From Gnetum montanum (taxonomy: Eukaryota > Streptophyta > Gnetopsida > Gnetales > Gnetaceae), in assembly GCA_015680685.1 (NCBI GenBank), contig MNCI01035767.1, forward strand, positions 264,015-328,014: a stretch of DNA of 64,000 nucleotides. Direction: 5' to 3'. This document shows positions 22,898 to 32,343 of the stretch, one piece after another; the stretch's first letter is position 1; each line of letters starts with the position of its first letter. Both the position numbers and the translations under genes were made by a program. The notes beneath the pieces are model-generated. The model saw only the letters and a program-made list of their open reading frames with translations, did not search any database and was not told the origin of the DNA.

Positions 22898-25800
22898 TCA
22901 AATATAGAACGGTTTCAGGAACAAGTGATTAGTTGGATTTGCAAGCTCATGCCCTTCCATATCAGCTAACTTAAATGCTCCATTGTCGTATGCTTTGGTG
23001 ACCAAGTAAGGCCCTTCCCAGTTGGCTGAGAATTTGTCTGGGTGTTCCCGAATGGCCTTAAGTACAAGGTCATCTTCTTTGATGTGGTGCTTATGAATGT
23101 CATGCCGATGAAATTTTCATTGCTATTTTTGGTACCATTCGATCTGATCGAGTGCACGTATGCATTCCTCCTCCACNACGATGAAATTGTCATTGCTATT
23201 TTTGGTACCATTCGATCTGATCGAGTGCACGTATGCATTCCTCCTCCACCAAGTCCAGGTCAATGATNNNNNNNNNNNNNNNNNNNNNNNNNNNNNNNNN
23301 NNNNNNNNNNNNNNNNNNNNNNNNNNNNNNNNNNNNNNNNNNNNNNNNNNNNNNNNNNNNNNNNNNNNNNNNNNNNNNNNNNNNNNNNNNNNNNNNNNNN
23401 NNNNNNNNNNNNNNNNNNNNNNNNNNNNNNNNNNNNNNNNNNNNNNGCCTCTACTTGCCCATTGCTCTGAGGGTAGTAAGGGGATGAAAATGAGTTTTTG
23501 ATCCCTAGGCTTTCACAAAAGGTTTTGGTTTCGGCACTGCAAAATTGTGGCCTGTTGTCAGTGATGATGGTCATGGGAATGCCAAAACGGGTTACAATAT
23601 TTTTGAGAATGAAGTTGCATACATTTTTAGATGTGGTCTTTCAAAGGGGCACAGCTTCTACCCACTTCGTGAAATATTCTGTTGCGGTTATGATGAAACT
23701 ATGCCCTGCATAAGATGAGGGTGTTATTGGTCCGATAAGGTCCAACCCCCACTTTTGAAAGGGCCACGTGATTTGTGTTGTATGCAACTCATTTGGTGGG
23801 ACATGGATTAGATTACTATGTCTTTGATAGGTACTGCATGTTTTAACCTTGGAGAGACAATCATACTCCATGTGTGGCCAATAATAGCCTAGACGTCTTA
23901 TCTTTGTTGCCATTGCTTTTGGTGCTATGTGTCCTTCGCATAGTCCATTGTGTACTTGCTCAACGATGGTTTGGGTGTTAGTACTACCAACGCATGTTAG
24001 CAATATGCCTTCATAGGATCAACGACACAACGTGTCCCCTACCAGTCTGTATTGCCTAGAACGTTTTCGTACCGCATCTTTTTGTGCATTCGTTCAGTGT
24101 TGCGGTGTTTCACCGCGTAGAAGGTACTCTTTTATGTCATCATACCATTCTATCATGTGTGTTGTACTAACGAATGCAATTGGAAATGTATCATGAGTAT
24201 CAGTTATTGGTTTGGCACAACTGATTATGGAGCTTGATAATGTATGGAACATGTCAGGCGATATGTTTAATGCTAAGGTGGCCAGTGCATCTGCGATGGT
24301 ATTATCATTTCTAGAGACGTGTTGCACATCAATGTTTTTGAATCACTTCATTAAGCATTTTGCCAAGTCACAGTATGGTTGTAAATTTTGCACTTTGCAT
24401 GTATAAATATCTACGACTTGGTTCAAAACCAGTTGTGAGTCTTCTCTGACCACCAGTCGTGTGATGTCTGAAGCCAGTGCTGCCGCAAGACCTCTAAGGA
24501 GACCTTCGTACTCTGCTATGTTGTTGGTATAGTGAAAGTTGAAACGATAAGCAAAGGGTTTGATCTCCCCGGAGGGATAGGTGATGACAGCGGCAGCACT
24601 TCCCCCTCGAGAGGTGGATGCTCCATCAAAGTTTAGAATGACGTTGTAGTCATTGGGTACTATTTCTATTGCACTTACATTTTCATCCAGGAATTCTAGC
24701 TCTATCGTTGCTTGATCGTGTGTTGGTGACATGGCCATTTGATTTGCTATGGCTTGACCCTTAACTGATGATTGCGCTATGTAGTGTAGGTCAAACTCAG
24801 CTATCATAGCTTTCCAACAAGCTATTCGACTTGTCTCGTAAATATTTTTGGTGATGGCTCTGAGCACATTATCCTCACAGATTATGTTAACTTGATTATG
24901 GAAGAGGTAATGTCGCCATTTCTTTAGAGAAAAGACTAGGGCTAAACACGACCTCTCCACCTCATTATATCTTTTCTCATGGGCAACTAATGCATGGCTT
25001 AAGTAATAGATAGGGACTTCAATTCCATCATTTTGTTTCTGGCAAAGCATAGATGCGATTGACGAATCCAAAGTGGCGAGGTAGATGTAAAACGGTTTAT
25101 CCTTTTGAGGTGGATAAACCGTGGGTAGTCGGGCAAGTGCCATTTTAATATTATCGAATGCTTCTTGGCATTGTGGAGTCCATTCAAAATGGACGTTCTT
25201 GCGTAGCAAGCGGTTCATTTTAACTTGTCTGTTAGTTTTTCTATGAAATGTCTAATAAACTATAATCTACCTTGTAGACCTCGAAGTTCGGTAAGGTTGC
25301 CAGGTGGTTTCAGGTTTGTTATGGCCTTAACTTTATTGGGGTCTACTCGTATCCCTGCTTCTAAGGCTATAAATCCAAGCATTTTTCCTGTCTTGAAGCC
25401 AAAGACGCATTTCTTTGGGTTAAGTCTCAGCTCATATTTTAAACAACGTTTTAGTACTAAATCAAGATCTTGTACATGTTATTCTGATGTCTTCGATTTA
25501 ACCACAATGTCGTCCACGTAGTCGTTGAGCGAGTGTAACATGTAATCGCTAAAAATGAATGTCATCGCCCGTTGATATGTGGCCCCAGCATTCTTGAGGT
25601 CGAAGGGCATCATTGTATAACAAAAGGTTCCAAATGGTGTCATGAAGGTAGTCCGAAGCTGATGCTCCGGGTTAATATGTATCTGGTTGTATCCTGAGAA
25701 GCCATCCATAAAAGATAATAGGGCATGCCCAGCGGTCGAGTTGACAAGTTGATCGATGCTGGGTAGGAAAAAATTATCTTTTATGGTTGCAACGTTTAGA

Positions 25801-26436
25801 TCCCAGAAGTCAATGCATAAGCGAATGATTCTGTTCTTCTTCGGGACCATGACCATGTTGGATACCCAATCGGCATAATCGACAGCCCGAATGAAACCAA
25901 CCTGGTAAAGTTTGGTGATCTCATTGTGAACTGCCAATGCCACCTCAGGTTTAACCTTTTGTGCTTTTTGCTTCACTGGCCTCAATTTTGGATCAAGGAT
26001 AATATTGTTGGACGATTCGAGGGTCCAATCCAGGCATGTCCGTGTATAACCAAGCGAATGCCTTTATGTTGTCCCTAAGCACATTCTCTAGGTCTTTGGC
26101 CAGTTGGGGTTGCAGTAATGTACTTAGTTTTAATATTTTGATTTCTCCATCGGGCATGGTGATGGGGGTTTTGGTCAACGGGTCTTCGGTAATGTTTTCA
26201 GCTTCTATGTCGAGGGGCTTTGTCATACCTTTGTAGTTTTCTAGTGTTTGCTGTGTTGCGGCTATGACTACGTCGTCCATTGATAAACTTAAGTGGATGA
26301 AATTTATGTCAATGTCCCTTGCGATCTTTTCGTATGGCCCATCGATGATTAACGATGCAGATAAATGCTGATAATCCATCAAACTTGCTCCTGCCAATAA
26401 ATAGAGAGTAGAATGAGCTAACAGGTATTGTTCCAT
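22898..26436 (-). pseudogene. RT, RNase H, second RNase H and integrase of element B, decayed
   Basis: Read on the minus strand: pre-RT segment 26436-25993 (LLAGASLMDYQHL), RT 25985-25300 with DYVDDIVVKS (YVDD at 25520-25509), an in-frame TAG at 25262-25260, then a retroviral-type RNase H without clear catalytic residues (PFYIYLATLDSSIASML) from 25218. A second RNase H follows at 24690-24100 (LNFDGASTSRGG, NNIAEYEGLLRGL, EDSQLVLNQ, NDNTIADALATLAL), carrying the D-E-D-D set. The integrase has HHCC-type YYWPHMEYDC...CSTYQ and the core WGLDLIGPITP and TDNRPQFCSAE; the part after VE falls in the N run 23268-23446, and the C-terminal end (NPTNHLFLKPFYI) stops at 22898. A TAA replaces Gln near 25480. 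Reverse transcription and integration enzymes of the element, not expressible intact. Confidence 0.88.
23109..23446. other. Assembly defect: single N with duplicated flanks and a run of 179 N
   Basis: The N at 23177 lies between two near-identical copies of a stretch of about 70 bp (...GGTACCATTCGATCTGATCG... to CTCCTCCAC). From 23268 to 23446 the sequence is N. The missing part corresponds to the end of the integrase core of B (compare 55745-56010 in C). Confidence 0.85.
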
Positions 26437-26479
26437 GTTCTATGGCAGCGTAAGTCGTGTGTACATGCATGATGGTGGT

Positions 26480-26640
26480 TTATCATCACACCAGGACGCA
26501 TGGTAGTTTAAGGCCTTACCGGGCTGTGGGTGGCAGTTTAAGGCCATACCGGGCCGTAGGGGGTTTGTATGTGGCAGTTTAAAGCCTTACCAGGCCATCA
26601 TGGCAATTTAAGGCCATACCGGGCTGAATGTTTATCGTAA
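26480..26640. repeat. AGTTTAAGGCC...CCGGGCC repeat cluster, RT-side border (B)
   Basis: Four or five diverged units of GGCAGTTTAAGGCCNTACCGGGCCG, 25-40 bp apart, just upstream of the RT frame. The same cluster stands at 59065-59200 in C. Its related clusters sit behind the integrase and behind the protease, so all three coding borders of the element carry it. Confidence 0.75.
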
Positions 26641-26851
26641 AATTTGCACAGGAGAGTCTACGCCAAAATGTTCGGTGTGGACTTCTGAAGTTGGTTTACA
26701 AGGGAATCAGGATGTGGTAGTATTTATTTTGTTTTAAATATATATATATATATATTATTTTTGAATTTTTGAACAAATTTTGATTAAAATGAGTAAAAAA
26801 AGCAAAAAAGAGACAAACCGTAAGGTGGTGGCGGCGGCAGTGGCGGAGTGC

Positions 26852-26859
26852 TATATAAA
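26852..26859 (+). promoter_or_regulatory. TATA box of the antisense gene (B)
   Basis: TATATAAA in the context GCTATATAAAGGGCAGGG, 335 bp before the exon 1 ATG. The same context (GAGCGCTATATAAGGGGGG) stands in C at 59393-59400, 250 bp before its ATG, although the surrounding sequence has diverged. A shared TATA box on the plus strand suggests that the antisense gene has its own promoter. Confidence 0.55.
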
Positions 26860-27193
26860 GGGCAGGGGTGTCATTTGCAAACATTACGGATTTGAGGTGA
26901 GCGTACACATCGAGCGTAAGCGTAAGCGTAGACAACCCAGCATAAGTGTAAACCACTAAACCCTGGCATAAGCGTAAGCGACCAAACCCCGAGCGTAAGC
27001 GTAAATAGCCAAACCCTGGCGTAAACGCAGAGTGTAGAGGTCGAAGCATCAACGTAGACGTCCCAAATCAGCGTGAGCATAGAGACTCCAACTCGGCGTA
27101 GAGGCTGAGACCCTGGCGTAGAGGCTTAGCGTAGGCGTAAGCAGTTTTGACCCTCAGCGTAAACCTATCAATCCCAGCGTAAAGGATGCCGAG

Positions 27194-30100
27194 ATGGGCA
27201 AAGGAAAGGAAGTGGAAGGTCAGGGGAGAAAGGGACCTGACCTGACTTTTGCGGAGAAGAGCGAGGCCATGTTGTAGTGTCTGCCCAGGCTGAGGGTTCC
27301 ATCGTGGCCTGGATCGTCACACAGGTAGGCTCTGATCCTGCCTCTATTAGTTATTTTCATCTGTACATGTTTCGTAGCGTAGACAGTCTCGATAGCGTAG
27401 AGGGCTTCGATGTATACGCCCGGCATAGAGAGTTAGCGTAGAGGGTTTCGACGTATACGCCCGACATAGACAGATATTGTAGAGGGTTTCTATACGCTGA
27501 GCGTATACTGTACATAGCCTAAGTTGTTTGTAGCATAACCTGTTGTCAATGCACAATGTAAATGATTTTACGAGCATGAAATGTAGATGATTTTATCAGC
27601 GTATACGTTGACTATTTTTTATGGCGTATATGCTGACTGTTTGCACAATGTTCAGCGTAAATTGTTTACACAGTGTTCAGCGTAGACTGTTCACACAGTG
27701 TTCAGCGTATACGCTATAGGGTTTTATGGTGTATACGCTGAGAATTTCACATCATATATGCTATGCGTGAACAATTTGTTCTTTTTCAGGCGGTGTATAG
27801 CGTAGTCCTGTTTTCATGGCAAGAACTGTTTTCACAGCGTAAACTAGTTTTACAGCGTATATGCCAACTGCGAATAAGTGCGAACACTTTGTTGGTAGCA
27901 TATACGCCGAGTTAAACAGCTTTTGATAGCGTATACGTCGAGTTAAGTAGCGTATGCGCCGAGCGTAAATAATTTTGACAGCGTATACGTCCAGTGTATA
28001 CGCTGAGCATAAACAATTTTGACAGCGTATACGCCCAGCGTAAACAATGAGTAATTTTTCTAAGTGTTGGCCTACGATGTGAAATTTTGTTCTTCATCCC
28101 ATTTTCATGCATGGCTAATTTATCATGGCATTTTGGTTGATTGCAGAGATACTGAACCTTTTCTCCTAGTAGTTGAGCTAGTGGGGGTACTGACATGGTT
28201 TGGCCCCATTGAGGTCGATGAACCCACTCCTGATTTGACTGTTGACAATAATGGGGTATGGTTCAGGGAAAGGGTGTGTGAATTCCTCGCCTTTATCTTG
28301 GACAGATTCAAGGTGGTTGTCTGGTCGCACCTGAGCGAACAAGTGGCACGGAGAGTGCTTGAGGCCATGTTGCCGGGAGCCTCGGAGGATGTCGCAGTCT
28401 TCATGGAAGACATTGACGAGCGGCCGCTTGTAATCAAGGGTGGTCCCTATGGCAGGCCTAAGTCTACTCACCCGTTAACGCGCATGTGGGCCCAATTGCC
28501 ACGAGGGCATGGTTACCTCAACAATACCCTATTTTTAGCCGCGCGTGCGCACACGCTATTCCAGAACCCTCCTGGCACAGTGTACCGAGTGGATAGGTAG
28601 GAACTTTTAAGCTTGTTGTTTCTTTTTGTCGTTTGGCATTTGCTTCTGTTTTGGCATCTGTTCTTTTGTAGGCCCCAGGTTAACCCAAACGGAACATGCG
28701 TTGAGGATGATGGGCTTACTCTAGCTCGTACCACTCTAGAGACCTTTATGGTGGGTCCCACCCTTCGTGGAGCTGTATTAGCTCAAACCAAGGGTGATAT
28801 CATCCATTTTCACAAACGATTCTCTAGAGCGTTCACACAATGCAAAGCTCAAGGGTGGTTGCATGAAGATTGGTCGCATAAGGGGCCAATTTTTCCTCAT
28901 GACTCTGACTTGGGTAGCACCTCTAAGTCCACTACGGAAGGTAAGTGACAATATTTTCTAAATGTATTAACGTGTTTGTTCAACTGCCGGGGGTTATACT
29001 GATATGATGATTTTGAATTGTATTTACAGTTGATGTCCCTTTTGGCAGGGACCCTGTCACAACAGGGCGAACTGAGACTACCCTGTCAATGAAGTTCGGG
29101 GAGGTTAGTAAGGCTCAAAAATGGTTGTGCACTCATGCCCTGCCATCCATCGTTCGTTGTTTAGATGATGCCTGTCTTATGGAGCTCTTCACCACCCCTA
29201 GTCCTGATGTATCAATAGCCGAAATGATCAGAATTGTTGATTCATTCGACAACTCTGTCTCTTACTATAGCACCCGGATTAAGGGTGTTAAGATAGTTTT
29301 CCATTTGTCTCCTGAATTGTTTTCGAACCTGTTTGGTGTACCGATGGATGGTATAAGTGTAGTTTTGGACAGGGCGCATAAAGAGCTCCATACGGTTCAC
29401 GAATTAGAGGACTGGTTGGGCATTACCAAGGGTGCTAAGGGATTCCCTATGCAGGGGAAGTCAAAGGTTAAGGAAGTGAACGAATTATATCCCCTGTTTA
29501 GGGCACGGGTATTCCCTAAATCCCTTTCCCAGATGCAGAGTCTTGGTGTTGAGGCTGTGCGTATTATGCGAACCATCCTAGAAACCAGAATGCTTTATAA
29601 CTGGGCCCAATTTTTGTTGTCGGGCTTGCATAAGGAGATAGTGCGATTACGCTCAAATGTTGAGGCGCAGTCCCACTTTACCTTTGCCTTCTTTGCTGGT
29701 TATCTTCGCTGCTTAGCTGAATTTCTAGTGGTTCATGCAGACAATAAGTATGTTCTACGGGATCGAGGTCAATTATCCCACCCATGGATCAACCATTTTT
29801 TTGAAATAGCCGAGTCCCAGGATGCACCTAAGGGAATTGATGAATCCGTATCTATCATGACAGGGGGATCATCTAGTACCTCAATCCACACATGTGATAG
29901 TATGGGGTTGGAACCAGACGATGTGCCTTATACAGCGAAAAGAGCAAAACGGGTCATCAAAGAAACCATTGGCAAGGCCAAGTCGAAGTTGACAAAGCTT
30001 GAACGTTCAATCGAGGAGGCCTCAAATGTGGACGAGCCACAGGTTAAGCGTATACGGTTCAAGATGCTTGCTTGAGGTAAGTAAACTTAGTACACTTGTT

Positions 30101-31769
30101 GCTTTATGATTTTTATCTTATTCATAATTTTTACTTTGATTACTTACATGCCACTGATGCCTTCAGACTTGACTCAAGAAGTGAGGAGGCAGGAATTAGA
30201 GACTATCATTGAAGGGGAGGAAGCTTCAACAGAGTTAGTGACCGATGAGGAGGAGGTCGGCAAGGATCAGGTGGAAAAAATGGAGGAGCTATGGGAAGAC
30301 ACCACGGAGATCGAACTGGTGGATAACCAGAGTGGTGTCGATGAAATGTTTAGTAGCTTTCTCAAGGGAAGGTTGGATCTTAGCGACCCTCCAAACCCAG
30401 AAGGGGACAGGAAACATGGTATGTTTTTATTTTATTTTATTGCATCTCTTTGTGAGTTGTTGTTTCTATGGTAGTTTATTTTTATGTTTTTCATCCCTTC
30501 CAGACGAAGGTAGTGAAACCAGAACAATGCGACTGGACGTGCCCATGAAAACGGTTCCCCCTGAAAGGACCACGAAGGTTAGTCTATCTCACACTCGTGG
30601 GCCATTTACTTGGACAGAGATGCCAAGTAAAATGGATTTTGTGGCTGGTATCGCTGAGGAGGTTGTTGAACGAATTCAGGAAGTCCACCATGAGATAGGT
30701 ATATATGTTTCGAGTTGTTTGCAACTTTAGAGTTTCACACCCGATTTTTGTCATTTTAGCATTTGTTCTTTTCATGTACATAGGTGCTAAATTGAGGTGG
30801 GATCCTTATGAGACAATTAGCATAGAGATTTTGCCCACACTATCCCCAGAAGTCGATCAGGTGCCAAGGCCAGTTTATGACGAAGTGGCGGAAGGTCTCG
30901 TTCACAACGCCTAATCGCTGTGGACCTGTAGGCGTTCCGTCGAACAGTTGTGGTTACAAATTCAAGCAAAGGAGAAGGAAGTTTCTGAGTTGTCAGTTGA
31001 GCGTGATGATCTCAAGGCTTGGTATGAGTTTGCCTCTACTAAACTAAGTGGTGATCGCTCTTGGCAGACTTCCGAGGTCACGTATACTAGATACTGGAAC
31101 CTACTCAGTCACCATGCATCACTGACAAGGAGACTAGCAGAGCGTAAGGCTCAGGTGGATCTGCTAAACCTCAAGTGTCAATATTGGAAAGCTTTTGCTT
31201 CCAAGGTACGCAAATGGGATCAGGATGAAAAGAACCACAAGCATCATTATAATAAATCATTGAAAGAGGTGTCTATTGAAAAGCGTCAGCTTGAGATGTT
31301 TGTGGAGGGTCTGGGTCTGCGCTCTGCATTTGATATCTTTACTCAGAACACAACTGTTGAGATGGAGTCACCTACAAGGGTGATTACGACCGCTTCTGGG
31401 AAGGTGTATGTGGGTGAATTCCCTTTAAAACGTCCCACTTGGTCAGCTGTTGATAAGGGGAAAGCCTTGGCAGATGTCGACCTAGGCCTTGATGGGATTG
31501 ATTGGACCAGTGTCTCGGAAGAGGAAATCCTTCGCCAACTGGAATTCAGCTTGGGGGGATCCCCTATGGTAAGCATTTTGTTAGTATGAAATAAGTTCGC
31601 TGCATAATGTTTGAAAGTTTTGTTTTTCTTTTGTTCTTACGTTGATTGTCTCTTTTTGCATTTTCAGGATCAAGGCTATGATGATGTTCAGGAAGCTGGC
31701 CCTAGTGGAATGGGGGCCCATGATGCCAGTGGGTCCAAAGGGGATGATCCTCCTGTCCCTGATGTTTAG
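27194..31769 (+). pseudogene. Antisense eight-exon FCP1-like/coiled-coil gene of element B
   Basis: Exons: 27194-27324, 28147-28596, 28672-28940, 29030-30076, 30167-30418, 30504-30698, 30784-31568, 31668-31769; all introns are GT-AG and phases join, giving 1,077 codons with the final TAG. Exon 1 is a short basic N terminus (MGKGKEVEGQGRK). Exons 2-3 encode an FCP1/NIF-type HAD fold: VVELVGVLTW in place of the DLNG/DxDxT motif, then FLAFILDRFKVVVWSHLSE, KSTHPLTRMWAQ, NNTLFLAARAHTLFQNPPGT and EDDGLTLARTTLETF. Catalytic Asp residues are absent. Exon 4 holds a domain of about 310 residues (KGVKIVFHLSPELFSNLFGV, LYNWAQFLLSGLHKEIVRLR, FTFAFFAGYLRCLAEFL) that vaguely resembles plant transposon-protein domains. 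Exon 5 is acidic; exons 6-7 give a coiled coil. Broken by TAG at codon 28, TGA at 30073 and TAA at 30912. Confidence 0.88.
27325..28146. repeat. Intron 1 of the antisense gene (B), packed with GCGTATACGC words
   Basis: The 822-bp intron is almost wholly made of diverged copies of AGCGTATACGCT and AGCGTAAAC. A perfect palindromic copy is at 27704-27715. The intron in C (59781-60562) is the same in kind. The 5' flank 26880-27190 is similarly filled with AGCGTAAGCGTAGAC words. Confidence 0.8.
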
Positions 31770-32089
31770 CTTTTGTTGTGAAATTATTTTGACTCAAATT
31801 TATATGGGAATTGTAAATTGAGATGAAGGAAACCAGTTAACTCTTGTCCTTGTACATCATTTCATGTATAAAAATTTTTTGTTGATTTTGAGTTTAATTG
31901 CAAACACGACACGACAATGTAAAATGTTTTGGTTTGTTTTTGTGGTTTAAGTGTAATGCGCAGATGTAATTATAAGTTGAAGTATAATGATAAACGAAAT
32001 ATAATCACGAAAATTGTTATTGACAACATGGCAATACAAGCGTAAACTCGAACAGTGAGCCGGAATTGGAGAGAAAAACAAAGTATAAG

Positions 32090-32335
32090 TGGATGATCTA
32101 GTTTAAGGCCATTTTGGGCCCGATTCGCACTAGTTTAAGGCCATTTCGGGCCATATGCATAGTTTAAGGCCATTTCGGGCCCCAGCGTAAGCAAGGGACG
32201 TTTCGAATGACACGAGTGGATTCCTCGGTTGATCGACCATTTCTGATCATGGCTAGTTTTATGTCGTTGCAGACATGATAGTTTAACGTCGTCCCGGACT
32301 AGTTGTAGTTTAACATCATTTCAAACCATGGCATT
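32090..32335. repeat. AGTTTAAGGCC repeat cluster, protease-side border (B)
   Basis: Units such as TAGTTTAAGGCCATTTCGGGCC (32100-32180) and TAGTTTAACGTCGTCCCGGAC (32270-32325) lie between the 3' end of the antisense gene and the end of the protease frame. The stretch 31770-32090 before it is AT-rich with nothing recognisable, and probably holds the antisense gene's 3' end signals. Confidence 0.7.
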
Positions 32336-32343
32336 TTTGTTAT

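Noticed and set aside
27325-28146. Repeat array that at first sight resembles a CRISPR
   Set aside because: Units are short, diverged and irregularly spaced with no equal-length spacers, and this is plant nuclear DNA.
28064-28600. FCP1-like frame taken as a host phosphatase gene
   Set aside because: The same gene occurs three times, always inside a retrotransposon at the same place, and lacks catalytic residues.
30040-30060. GCGTATACGG inside coding exon 4 of B as a functional copy of the palindrome
   Set aside because: A and C lack it at this place, so it is probably chance.
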